Positions 1 to 6,242 of a stretch of 6,651 bases of DNA are shown in pieces. The DNA is from Gammaproteobacteria bacterium. GTDB taxonomy: Bacteria > Pseudomonadota > Gammaproteobacteria > Pseudomonadales > Pseudohongiellaceae. Position 1 is the stretch's first letter; the number at the start of each line of letters is the position of its first letter. The notes beneath the pieces were generated by a model. It searched no databases. It worked only from the letters and a program-made list of their open reading frames with translations, and was not told the origin of the DNA. The DNA is taken from assembly GCA_003556835.1 (NCBI GenBank), contig PWQG01000117.1:1-6651 (forward strand), given 5' to 3'. The translations under genes and the position numbers were made by a program.

Positions 1-299
1 CGCAGGCGACAGATTTTCTTGGGTGTCTTGAATACGGTAAAGGCGATCTGGCAGGCGACCATGTTCACTTCATCGTTCTCGGTCACCGCAATGATCATGT
101 CGGCATCATCAGCCCCGGCAGCACGCAGTACATCCGGATGCGAGGGCCAGCCGGTGGCAATGCCCACATCCAGGCTGTCCTTGATCTCACGCAGGGCATC
201 GGGGTCCGGGTCCACCAGGGTGATGTCATTGGCCTCGCTGGAGAGGTTTTCTGCCAGTGAAATGCCGACCTGGTTGGCCCCCAGGATGATGATGTTCAT
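1..299 (-). CDS. trkA: Trk potassium uptake regulator TrkA, N-terminal part (runs off left edge)
   Basis: TrkA is the peripheral cytoplasmic subunit that binds NAD(H) and controls the TrkH/TrkG potassium channel. Only the first 99 codons are in the window. They form the first half of an RCK/TrkA-N Rossmann domain: a beta strand and glycine loop (MNIIILGANQVG), then AENL, NDITLVD with the acidic residue that ends strand 2 (about residue 30), the SHPDVL segment (about 53-58), AGADDADM and NMVACQ. All are typical TrkA landmarks. The ATG at 299 is supported by AAGGAA at 308-313, 8 bases upstream. The gene lies 108 bp after rsmB on the same strand, the usual gammaproteobacterial order, with a candidate promoter of its own in the gap. 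Two residues are unusual: the loop reads GANQVG rather than the common GAGQVG, and GWPSHP stands where GHGSHP is common. The C-terminal half, including the second nucleotide-binding domain, is not visible. Confidence 0.95.
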   Translation of the reverse strand, partial: MNIIILGANQVGISLAENLSSEANDITLVDPDPDALREIKDSLDVGIATGWPSHPDVLRAAGADDADMIIAVTENDEVNMVACQIAFTVFKTPKKICRL

Positions 300-336
300 G
301 CCGCAGGTTCCTTGCTCTTGCCACCGGATTGCGCCG

Positions 337-365
337 ATTATCCTCTTCCGCCCGGTGGGAAACAA
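337..365 (-). promoter_or_regulatory. Candidate sigma70-type promoter for trkA
   Basis: Read on the minus strand, TTGTTT (360-365) and GATAAT (337-342) are separated by exactly 17 bp. The -10 box matches 5 of 6 consensus bases and the -35 box 3 of 6. Transcription would start near 330, giving about 30 nt of leader before the trkA ATG at 299 and including the AAGGAA ribosome-binding site. An imperfectly spaced inverted repeat (CCCGG at 351-355, CCGGG at 367-371) flanks the -35 box. Assignment is by eye only. Confidence 0.4.
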
Positions 366-380
366 GCCGGGATGCAGTGT

Positions 381-397
381 CCTGGTGCTCGACCAGG
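381..397 (-). other. Stem-loop just downstream of rsmB
   Basis: A perfect 6-bp inverted repeat, CCTGGT (381-386) and ACCAGG (392-397), encloses a 5-nt loop, 11 nt after the rsmB stop codon. No T-run follows on the minus strand, so it does not fit an intrinsic terminator. It could protect the 3' end of the rsmB mRNA or be chance in GC-rich DNA. It separates rsmB from the candidate trkA promoter. Confidence 0.35.
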
Positions 398-407
398 CCC
401 CGAGGCG

Positions 408-1709
408 TCAGGTTTTCCGGATCAGTGCATAGAAAAAGCCATCGGGCCCCTGCCCTTCAGCTGCGGGGAAACGCTGTCGACCGTGGCCGGTATCCAGTCC
501 GTATTCCTCCGGTATCGGGCAAAGCACTGCATCGCCATGACGCTGCAGGAAGTGTTCGATCTGATCTGCGTTTTCCGCCGGCAATACCGAGCAGCTGGTG
601 TAGAGCAGGAGTCCGCCGGTGGCCAGGCAGGGCCAGAGTGCGTCGAGCAATTCCTGTTGCAATTGCGTCAGCCGGGCGACATCCCCGGCGCGGCGCAGCA
701 GCTTGATGTCCGGTTGCCGGCGGATGATGCCGGTGGCGCTGCAGGGGGCATCCAGCAGAATACGATCGAACGCGCGGCCATCCCACCAGGCGGCGGTGTC
801 GCGCGCGTCGGCACAGCGCAGTTCGGCCTGCAGTTGCAGGCGCTCGAGGTTCTGCCTGACCCGTTCCAGTCGGCGTTGCTCGATGTCCAGCGCCAGCAAT
901 TCCAGATCCGCTTGTTGCTCCAGGATATGGGCGGTCTTCCCGCCCGGCGCGGCGCAGGCGTCCAGCACCCGGTGTCCGGCGCGCGCGTCCAGCAATGGGG
1001 CGACCAGTTGTGAGGCCTCGTCCTGCACGCTGACCAGGCCTTCGTGAAAGCCGGGCAGTTTGTCGACGCCGGTCGGAGAATCCAGGTAGACGGCCATGTC
1101 GCCCAGTGTGCCGGCCTGCCCCGCCAGTTCCCGATCGGCCAGGGAAGCCAGCCAGTGTGGGCGATCACTTTCCTGAAGGGCCAGCGCCCGCCGGTTCAGT
1201 CGCAAGGTCATTGGTCCCTGATGGTTATTGGCGGCGAGAATGTCCTGCCACTGCTCGGGCCAGGCGTCTCGGCATTCGGTGATCAGCCATGCGGGATGTG
1301 CCCATCGGCTCTGGGGCGAGGTATCCGCGCCTGCCAGCAATTCAGCCTGTTGTCGCTGGAAGCTGCGCAATACCGCATTGACGAGGTTTTTTGCCCATGG
1401 TTTCTTCAGGCTCCGGGTTGCGGCGACGGTTTCGTTGACCGAGGCATGAGCGGGCAGCCGCATGAATTGCAGTTGATACAACCCGACAATGAGCAGGCAA
1501 TGCAGGTCCAGGTCCTTGCGTTTGATTGGGTGTTTCAGCAGGGGTGTGAGGCAGGCTTCCAGGCGGTGATACCAGCGGCAGCTGCCATGACACAGTTCCC
1601 TCGTGAGGGCGTCATCGTCCGCGCCCAGGTGGGTGGCCAGGCTGCCATTCTGTGACAGCAGTGCCTGCAGAACAACTGCGGCCCGCGCGCGCGGATTACT
1701 CTCAGGCAT
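408..1709 (-). CDS. rsmB: 16S rRNA (cytosine(967)-C(5))-methyltransferase RsmB
   Basis: RsmB (Fmu/Sun) uses S-adenosylmethionine to methylate C967 of 16S rRNA. The 433-residue product is close to the usual length of about 430. Residues 1 to about 140 form the NusB-like RNA-binding domain (RARAAVVLQALL; CRWYHRL; ASVNETVAATRS; NLVNAVLR). The methyltransferase domain follows: VQDEAS 228-233; SAM-binding motif I ACAAPGGKT 251-259; acidic residue D275 in LALDIE; D301 in CADA; motif IV DAPCS 320-324 with C323; and motif VI TSC 371-373 with C373. The two cysteines are the pair known in the Rsm/NOL1 family for catalysis and product release. The C-terminus has the expected DGFFYA. I chose the ATG at 1709, which has GGAAG at 1715-1719 five bases upstream and overlaps the end of fmt by 8 bp. 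In-frame GTG 1724 and ATG 1721 lie inside fmt and would add only 4-5 residues. Coupling to fmt translation is inferred from the overlap. Confidence 0.97.
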   Translation of the reverse strand: MPESNPRARAAVVLQALLSQNGSLATHLGADDDALTRELCHGSCRWYHRLEACLTPLLKHPIKRKDLDLHCLLIVGLYQLQFMRLPAHASVNETVAATRSLKKPWAKNLVNAVLRSFQRQQAELLAGADTSPQSRWAHPAWLITECRDAWPEQWQDILAANNHQGPMTLRLNRRALALQESDRPHWLASLADRELAGQAGTLGDMAVYLDSPTGVDKLPGFHEGLVSVQDEASQLVAPLLDARAGHRVLDACAAPGGKTAHILEQQADLELLALDIEQRRLERVRQNLERLQLQAELRCADARDTAAWWDGRAFDRILLDAPCSATGIIRRQPDIKLLRRAGDVARLTQLQQELLDALWPCLATGGLLLYTSCSVLPAENADQIEHFLQRHGDAVLCPIPEEYGLDTGHGRQRFPAAEGQGPDGFFYALIRKT

Positions 1710-2670
1710 TGTCACTTCCATCACTCATGCGGAATTGTTGTCCGGGCTGGAACAATTCGCGACGCGAATTGAGTACATCTCGCACGGAAAGCGCTTTCTT
1801 GCCGGGCATTTGCAGTCGCTGGATACGCAGTACACCCGTACCGCAGGCGATATCGATACCCCCGGCGCCAGCCGCCAGAATGCTGCCGGGTTCGGCTGTT
1901 GTCGATTGTTCGAGCACAGTGGCTGCCAGCAGGCGGATCCGCAGTCCGTCCAGGAAGCTGAAAGCCGGTTGACGGTCCACGCCGGCCCGGATCTGACGAT
2001 GCAGCTGGTGGGCATCATCCGACCAGTCAAGTCGTGCGTCGGCCTTGTCGAGTTTACGGGCATAGGTGGCCAGGCTGTCGTCCTGCGGCTCGGCGGATGC
2101 ACGCAGACTGTCGAAGTGATCCAGGCAGTGGATCAGGGCCTCGCAGCCCAACTGGCCGAGCCGGGCTTCCAACATCTGTCGGTCATCGTCTTCCGCGATG
2201 GGTGTCGAGAGCCGGTACAACATGTCACCGGTATCCAGTCCGGCATCCATCTGCATGATGGTCACACCGGTTTCCCGGTCACCCGCCAGCAGCGCGCGCT
2301 CCACCGGGGCGGCTCCGCGCCAGCGTGGCAACAGCGAGGCATGCACATTGATGCAGCCGAGTGGGGGTGTATCCAGAATGGCCTGGGGGAGAATCAGGCC
2401 GTAGGCAACCACCACCATGAGCTCGGCGCCGATATCGGCCAGTTGCTGACGGGCTTCCGTCGGTTTCAGGCTGGGGGGTTGGTATACGGCGAGCCCATGC
2501 TCCAGTGCCAGTCGCTTGACCGGGCTGGCCTGCAGCTTCTTGCCGCGGCCCGAGGCTCGATCCGGTTGGGTGTAAACAGCCAGCACATCATGACGGCTGT
2601 CGAGCAATGCCTGCAGATGCCACGCCGAAAAATCCGGCGTGCCGGCAAAGACCAGTTTCCTTGCTTGCAT
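1702..2670 (-). CDS. fmt: Methionyl-tRNA formyltransferase Fmt
   Basis: Fmt transfers a formyl group from 10-formyltetrahydrofolate to Met-tRNAfMet, giving the initiator used in bacterial translation. The 322-residue product has both family domains. The N-terminal formyltransferase domain has FAGTPDF 8-14, the tRNA-contacting loop TQPDRASGRGKK 34-45, VVVAYGLILP 86-95, CINVHASLLPRWRGAAP 106-122 and MDAGLDTGDML 141-151. The catalytic triad known from E. coli (N106, H108, D144) corresponds to N108, H110 and D146. The C-terminal OB-like domain runs from about 205 (YARKLDKADARLDW) to about 310 (PGKKALSVRDVLNSRRE). One oddity is that residues 227-240 read IRAGVDRQPAFSFL, where most Fmt proteins have an IRAFNPWP-like motif. 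The ATG at 2670 has AGGGA about 9 bases upstream. fmt lies 25 bp after def and overlaps rsmB by 8 bp, consistent with a def-fmt-rsmB transcript. Def removes the formyl group that Fmt adds. Confidence 0.97.
   Translation of the reverse strand: MQARKLVFAGTPDFSAWHLQALLDSRHDVLAVYTQPDRASGRGKKLQASPVKRLALEHGLAVYQPPSLKPTEARQQLADIGAELMVVVAYGLILPQAILDTPPLGCINVHASLLPRWRGAAPVERALLAGDRETGVTIMQMDAGLDTGDMLYRLSTPIAEDDDRQMLEARLGQLGCEALIHCLDHFDSLRASAEPQDDSLATYARKLDKADARLDWSDDAHQLHRQIRAGVDRQPAFSFLDGLRIRLLAATVLEQSTTAEPGSILAAGAGGIDIACGTGVLRIQRLQMPGKKALSVRDVLNSRRELFQPGQQFRMSDGSDNA
1710..1719 (-). promoter_or_regulatory. Ribosome-binding site that sets the rsmB start inside fmt
   Basis: On the minus strand GGAAG (1715-1719) is followed by a 5-nt spacer and the ATG at 1709-1707. 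It lies inside the last codons of fmt, whose stop codon (1702-1704) comes after the rsmB start. This favours the ATG at 1709 over upstream GTG/ATG codons and suggests that ribosomes ending fmt can re-initiate on rsmB. Confidence 0.55.
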
Positions 2671-2695
2671 GGATCGTGTTCCCTGATGTGCGGAG

Positions 2696-3208
2696 TCAGG
2701 CGGTTTGTGCCTGTTTTTGTGCCTTTTCCAGCTTGCTGCGGATACGTTGGCGCTTGAGGTTGCTCAGGTAGTCGACAAAGAGCTTGCCATCAAGGTGATC
2801 GATCTCGTGTTGTATGCAGGTCGCCAGCAGGCCTTCGGCAATCATCTCGAAGGCCTCGCCATGGCGATCCAGGGCCCGGATACGAACCTGTCGCGGCCGG
2901 CTCACGGTTTCATAAAAGCCCGGCACCGAGAGGCAGCCCTCGTCATACTGCGACAGATCATCGTCGAGCACATCCACTTCCGGGTTGATGAACACTTGCG
3001 GTGCGCTCTGGTCCTCGGACACATCGATCACAATCAGGCGCTTGTGCACATTCACCTGGGTCGCGGCCAGGCCGATGCCGGGTGCGTCGTACATGGTTTC
3101 GAACATGTCATCGATCAGCTGCCCCATGCTCTCGTCGACCACTTCCACCTCTTGGGCGCGGGTGCGCAATCGGGGATCGGGGAATTCGAGAATCTCCAGT
3201 TTGGCCAT
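2696..3208 (-). CDS. def: Peptide deformylase Def
   Basis: Def is a metal-dependent hydrolase that removes the formyl group from the N-terminal methionine of new proteins at the ribosome exit. The 170-residue product matches the usual length of about 170. All three signature motifs are present: motif 1 GIGLAATQ (44-51), motif 2 EGCLSVP (90-96) with metal ligand C92, and motif 3 QHEIDHLDG (133-141) with ligands H134 and H138 and catalytic E135. The lysine/glutamine-rich C-terminal helix (about 150-168) matches the E. coli-type (type 1) extension that binds the ribosome. I chose the ATG at 3208 because the protein then starts MAKLEILEFPD, aligning with the E. coli N-terminus. An in-frame TTG at 3229 would add seven residues, but it falls at about the predicted transcription start. 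Ribosome-binding signal is weak (AGG 12 nt upstream). It is the first gene of the minus-strand arm, divergent from tsaP. Confidence 0.97.
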   Translation of the reverse strand: MAKLEILEFPDPRLRTRAQEVEVVDESMGQLIDDMFETMYDAPGIGLAATQVNVHKRLIVIDVSEDQSAPQVFINPEVDVLDDDLSQYDEGCLSVPGFYETVSRPRQVRIRALDRHGEAFEMIAEGLLATCIQHEIDHLDGKLFVDYLSNLKRQRIRSKLEKAQKQAQTA

Positions 3209-3234
3209 GATCTGTGAATACCTGCTCAATAATG

Positions 3235-3263
3235 ACTAGAAATACTGTACCTTATCAGGTCAA
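3235..3263 (-). promoter_or_regulatory. Candidate promoter for def-fmt-rsmB
   Basis: On the minus strand TTGACC (3258-3263, 5 of 6 consensus bases) and TCTAGT (3235-3240, 4 of 6) are separated by 17 bp. The start would be near 3228, about 20 nt before the def ATG. This is the only strong -35 match on this strand in the divergent intergenic region. Not tested computationally. Confidence 0.45.
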
Positions 3264-3272
3264 TACGCTAAG

Positions 3273-3285
3273 TATAACGTAGAAT
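3273..3285 (+). promoter_or_regulatory. Candidate -10 region of the tsaP promoter
   Basis: Two overlapping-register -10-like hexamers lie on the plus strand: TATAAC (3273-3278) and TAGAAT (3280-3285), each 5 of 6 to consensus. No good -35 box sits at 17 bp from either. The closest is TTATCA (3252-3257) at 15 bp from the first. Either could serve tsaP, leaving a 25-40 nt leader. The strong ribosome-binding site GGGGAG (3302-3307) lies 10 nt before the tsaP ATG. Confidence 0.35.
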
Positions 3286-3317
3286 CGATCACTCTGTGTT
3301 AGGGGAGTATCACAACA

Positions 3318-4388
3318 ATGACCACCCATACGCGCATCTGGACCGGCTGGACCGCCATTTGCTTTCTATCGATCTGCTCCGCACTGGTGCTGCTGGCTCC
3401 GCGCGCGCTGCTGGCACAGACCGTGTCCCTGGCTGACGATCATCCCGACGTGTATGTCGTCGAGGAAGGCGACACCCTCTGGGATATTGCCGGGCGCTTT
3501 CTGCAGGAGCCTGCGCGGTGGCCTGAAGTCTGGCAAGGCAACCCGCAAGTGGCCAATCCGGACCTGATCTATCCCGGTGACCGTTTGCGACTGGAGTATG
3601 TCGGCGGTGAACCACGTATTGTTCTTGATCGGGGGGGTGAAGCTCGCCGGACCGTAAGGCTCAGTCCCGAAGTCCGCTCGACGCCCCGTGAAGAGGCCAT
3701 TCCGGCCATACCCCGCGCCGTGCTGGACAACTTCCTGGTGGACAACCTGATTGTCGACCTGGCGGATTATGAGAATGCGCCCTATATTGTCAGTGCAGCC
3801 GAAGAAAACCTCATAATCGGCGCTGGTGATCAGTTCTATGCCCGTGGAGATTGGCCGGAAACGTCCGGCAACTGGGACATCTTCCGCATGGGGCTGCCCT
3901 GGTCTGATGCGGATGGTGAGCTGCTCGGGCACGAGGCGCTTCGCCTGGGTTCGGCACGTGTGGTCGCACACGAGGGTGGACAGATGCGCCGCCTGCAGGT
4001 GCGGCGGAGCCGCGAAGAACTGAAGGCGGGAGATCGGCTCATGCTGGCCCCCACCGAGGCGTTGGATCTGTATTTCTTTCCGCGTCCGCCACAGGTGGAG
4101 GTGCGGGGTCGGGTGCTGAGCCTGTTGGCCGAAGACAGTGTCTCGGCCCAGTATGACAGTCTGCTCATGGATATCGGTCAGAGCGATGGGCTGCGGATGG
4201 GAGATCTGCTGCGCGTCTACCTGGCGGATCGCCAGGTTGCCGATCCGGTGACTGGAGAAGTGGTCAGCCTGCCCCGCCAGCAGGCGGCACAGGTGCTGGT
4301 ATACCGGGTTTTTGATGGCCTGTCCTACGGCATCATCCTGTCCTCGACACGACCGGTTGAGATCGGCTACGAACTGCACGGCCCCTGA
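3318..4388 (+). CDS. tsaP: LysM peptidoglycan-binding protein, TsaP family (type IV pilus secretin-associated)
   Basis: This 356-residue exported protein starts with a basic N-terminus and a hydrophobic stretch (about 10-33) ending ALLA/QT, a plausible signal peptide with cleavage near 33-34. A LysM domain follows at about 45-94: VYVVEEGDTLWDIAGRFL, a WPEVW segment, then NP..ANPDLIYPGDRL. LysM binds peptidoglycan glycan strands. The rest (about 130-356) has no catalytic motif I can see. About 258-345 should correspond to the FlgT-like C-terminal domain known in TsaP, but I infer this from family knowledge and position, not from a recognised motif. TsaP proteins anchor the outer-membrane secretin PilQ to the cell wall for type IV pili, and the P. 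aeruginosa homologue lies between def and dprA, as here. GGGGAG at 3302-3307 supports the ATG. If the genome has no pilQ, a generic envelope role would be the alternative. Confidence 0.85.
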   Translation: MTTHTRIWTGWTAICFLSICSALVLLAPRALLAQTVSLADDHPDVYVVEEGDTLWDIAGRFLQEPARWPEVWQGNPQVANPDLIYPGDRLRLEYVGGEPRIVLDRGGEARRTVRLSPEVRSTPREEAIPAIPRAVLDNFLVDNLIVDLADYENAPYIVSAAEENLIIGAGDQFYARGDWPETSGNWDIFRMGLPWSDADGELLGHEALRLGSARVVAHEGGQMRRLQVRRSREELKAGDRLMLAPTEALDLYFFPRPPQVEVRGRVLSLLAEDSVSAQYDSLLMDIGQSDGLRMGDLLRVYLADRQVADPVTGEVVSLPRQQAAQVLVYRVFDGLSYGIILSSTRPVEIGYELHGP

Positions 4389-4467
4389 ATAAAGCAGGAT
4401 TACGCGTACACGGGGGATCCGCAGGTTCAACAGTTCAGAAGTTCCTTGACGATCAGGGAGGATCGCC

Positions 4468-5649
4468 ATGGCCGAAGCAATATTGCAGCAGTGGCTGCTG
4501 CTCCATCACGTCCCCGGATTGGGACCGGCGCGCATTGCCGGCCTACGCAAGCGTCTGGGTGATCCCGCATCGATACTCGGGACGGATATCGCGACACTCA
4601 GGGCCTGTGGTCTCGACTCCGCACTGGCACAAGCGCTGCTGGTCGCCGGGGAGCCGGGTTCACAAGCCGGGCAACGCGCACGGGCGGACCTCGACTGGCA
4701 GGCCCAGCATCCGGACAATCATCTTCTTAGCCCCGATCATACCGACTACCCTGCCCTGCTTGCCCGGCTACCCGATCCCCCGGCCATTCTCTATCTGAAG
4801 GGCAATCGGGCGGCCCTGCGCCTGCCTGCTGTCGGTATGGTGGGGAGCCGCAATGCCAGCCACTATGGGCGTGAAACGGCCATCCGCCTGGCGCATGATC
4901 TCGGGCGTCGGGGTCTGGCGGTGGTCAGCGGCCTGGCACGTGGGATTGATGCTGCCAGTCACCACGGCAGTGTCCGTGGCGGGGGCCACACGCTTGCCGT
5001 GCTTGGCAGTGGACTGGAGAAGATCTATCCGGCAGCGAATCGTGGGCTGGCGGATGCCATCCGCGAGCAGGGTCTGCTGGTGTCGGAGTTTGCCCGCGAT
5101 CTGCCCCCCAGGGCTGGGCAGTTTCCCCGACGCAACCGGTTGATCGCCGGGCTGAGCCTGGGCGTTCTGGTCGTCGAAGCAGGCCTGCGCAGTGGCTCAC
5201 TGATCACAGCCCGCCTGGCCCTGGAGCAGAATCGGGAAGTGATGGCCGTGCCGGGGCCGATCAGTGCGCCGGGCAGCCGGGGCTGTCATCAATTGCTGCG
5301 TGACGGTGCCATGCTCGTGGAGTCGGCGCAGGATGTACTGGATGCTCTTGCGTCCCCCTTATGCAATATCGCCGCAGGACTCGGCCAACAATCACCGGGC
5401 GATCCGGATCCCGTCACTCCCGGGACAACCCCGCCGGAAGCCGAAGCACTCACGGGCAAGGCTGAACAACTTCTGTTCAATAGTCTTGATGTGCGGCCCT
5501 GCTCCTTTGATCTGCTGCTGCAACGCAGTGGCCTGCCGGCAACGGAAGTGAGCCGCCTCCTGCTGCGCTGGCGGCTCGAGGGGCGTGTTGTTGCTGCTGG
5601 GGAAGGTTATCGAAGGGCCGATATCGCAGATGGTCATGCGGCGCCCTGA
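4468..5649 (+). CDS. dprA: DNA-processing protein DprA (Smf)
   Basis: DprA binds incoming single-stranded DNA in the cytoplasm during natural transformation and loads RecA; homologues also occur in species not known to be competent. The 393-residue product has three parts. Residues 8-60 form a helical HhH/SAM-like N-terminal domain (LLLHHVPGLGPARIAGL). A Rossmann-like DNA-binding domain spans about 85-295, with SRNAS 127-131, SGLARGIDAASHHG 154-167, LGSGLEKIYPAANRGL 179-194, FPRRNRLIAGLS 219-230, EAGLRSGSLITARLA 237-251 and VPGPISAPGSRGCHQL 261-276. A Pro/Gly-rich linker (about 305-328) leads to a C-terminal winged-helix domain (about 330-382: KAEQLLFNSLD, LLQRSGLPATEVSRLLLRW). The start has a near-ideal Shine-Dalgarno AGGGAGG (4455-4461), 6 nt upstream. 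The 79 bp after tsaP contain three 8-nt-spaced GTTC units (4425-4448) and no clear terminator or promoter, so co-transcription with tsaP is plausible. Confidence 0.96.
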   Translation: MAEAILQQWLLLHHVPGLGPARIAGLRKRLGDPASILGTDIATLRACGLDSALAQALLVAGEPGSQAGQRARADLDWQAQHPDNHLLSPDHTDYPALLARLPDPPAILYLKGNRAALRLPAVGMVGSRNASHYGRETAIRLAHDLGRRGLAVVSGLARGIDAASHHGSVRGGGHTLAVLGSGLEKIYPAANRGLADAIREQGLLVSEFARDLPPRAGQFPRRNRLIAGLSLGVLVVEAGLRSGSLITARLALEQNREVMAVPGPISAPGSRGCHQLLRDGAMLVESAQDVLDALASPLCNIAAGLGQQSPGDPDPVTPGTTPPEAEALTGKAEQLLFNSLDVRPCSFDLLLQRSGLPATEVSRLLLRWRLEGRVVAAGEGYRRADIADGHAAP

Positions 5650-5673
5650 CCGCTACGACTTTTCTTGCATAAT
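5646..5673 (+). promoter_or_regulatory. Candidate promoter for purE-tsaC
   Basis: CTGACC (5646-5651, 4 of 6 to TTGACA) and CATAAT (5668-5673, 5 of 6 to TATAAT) are separated by 16 bp, and the -35 overlaps the dprA stop codon. Transcription would start near 5680, about 55 nt before the purE ATG. The -10 box shares bases 5671-5673 with the left arm of the terminator-like hairpin. Confidence 0.4.
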
Positions 5674-5708
5674 GGAACGCACTGCTGTAATTTCTGCGCT
5701 CCATTTTT
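5671..5708 (+). terminator. Candidate intrinsic terminator after dprA
   Basis: AATGGAACGCA (5671-5681) pairs with TGCGCTCCATT (5695-5705): 11 positions with one A-C mismatch and a 13-nt loop. A T-run (5704-5708) starts within the last pairs of the stem. This layout is typical of a Rho-independent terminator, though the mismatch and large loop weaken it. It lies 22 nt after the dprA stop. It would largely separate dprA from purE, which has its own candidate promoter. Confidence 0.5.
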
Positions 5709-5735
5709 CCCCACCCAACCGAGGTTCTGGTACAG

Positions 5736-6242
5736 ATGAGCAAACCCTTTGTTGCCATATTGATGGGATCCAAATCAGATCTGCCGACCATGCAGGCGGG
5801 CGCCGAGATTCTGGACAAGATGCAGATCGAGTACGAGATCAAGATCACTTCCGCCCACCGTACGCCGGCAGCCACCCAGCAATACATTGCTGATGCCGAA
5901 GCACGTGGTTGTCAGGTGTTCATCTCCGCAGCCGGCCTGGCCGCGCATCTGGCTGGTGCCACGGCTGCGCATACCACGCGCCCGGTAATCGGCGTACCGA
6001 TTGACGCCGGCCCACTGCAGGGTATGGACGCATTGCTGTCCACCGTGCAGATGCCGGCCGGCATTCCGGTGGCCACGGTCGCCATCGGCAAGACCGGCGC
6101 TAAAAACGCGGCCTACCTGGCGGCGCAGATCATGGGCCTGAAAGACGAGGCCCTGGCCGGCCGTGTGGCGGAAGAGCGTCAGGAAAACTCGCGCAACGTT
6201 CAGGCCCAGGATGCGGAGCTGCAGTCATCACGTCAGCAGTGA
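5736..6242 (+). CDS. purE: N5-carboxyaminoimidazole ribonucleotide mutase PurE (class I)
   Basis: Class I PurE converts N5-CAIR to CAIR in de novo purine synthesis, using the product of PurK. The 168-residue length is typical of the single-domain octameric enzyme. Visible motifs are MGSKSD 10-15 (phosphate binding), SAHRTP 39-44 with the conserved active-site H41, AAGLAAHLAG 65-74 with H71, RPVIGVP 82-88, and LLSTVQMPAGIPVATVAIG 100-118. The AAHL loop marks class I rather than the class II AIR carboxylases of animals. The common gammaproteobacterial form, as I recall it from E. coli and Pseudomonas, reads AGGAAHLPG and SGVDSLxSIVQMP. This one reads AGLAAHLAG and LQGMDALLSTVQMP, suggesting another PurE lineage. 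No purK is visible. GAGG (5721-5724) lies 11 nt before the ATG. The stop codon overlaps the tsaC start (TGATG, 6240-6244), so the two are likely translationally coupled. Confidence 0.96.
   Translation: MSKPFVAILMGSKSDLPTMQAGAEILDKMQIEYEIKITSAHRTPAATQQYIADAEARGCQVFISAAGLAAHLAGATAAHTTRPVIGVPIDAGPLQGMDALLSTVQMPAGIPVATVAIGKTGAKNAAYLAAQIMGLKDEALAGRVAEERQENSRNVQAQDAELQSSRQQ

Noticed and set aside
381..397. Intrinsic terminator for rsmB
   Set aside because: The stem is perfect but only 6 bp, and no T-run follows on the minus strand. It is kept only as a stem-loop.
312..1013. 233-codon open frame on the plus strand opposite rsmB
   Set aside because: It is antisense to the catalytic domain of RsmB, has a low-complexity Gln/Gly/Ala composition, and lacks a convincing ribosome-binding site.
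1960..2010. Frameshift in fmt explaining the missing FNPWP motif
   Set aside because: Reading the other frames of this stretch does not restore the motif, and sequence on both sides aligns in the same frame.
1603..2757. 384-codon open frame on the plus strand across rsmB, fmt and the end of def
   Set aside because: It is antisense to three genes with full family motifs. Its translation shows no recognisable domain; long antisense frames are expected from codon bias in GC-rich genes.
3245..3259. LexA-like site in the def/tsaP spacer (CTG...CAG)
   Set aside because: The half-sites CTG and CAG are 8 bp apart, not the 10 bp of the gammaproteobacterial SOS box, and the outer T/A bases do not fit.
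3366..4469. 367-codon open frame on the minus strand opposite tsaP
   Set aside because: It is an antisense shadow of the LysM protein, which has a signal peptide, a domain and a strong ribosome-binding site. No motif is visible in the antisense product.
5477..5887. 136-codon open frame on the minus strand across the dprA-purE spacer
   Set aside because: It overlaps the ends of two well-supported genes in antisense and has no domain or start signal I can support.
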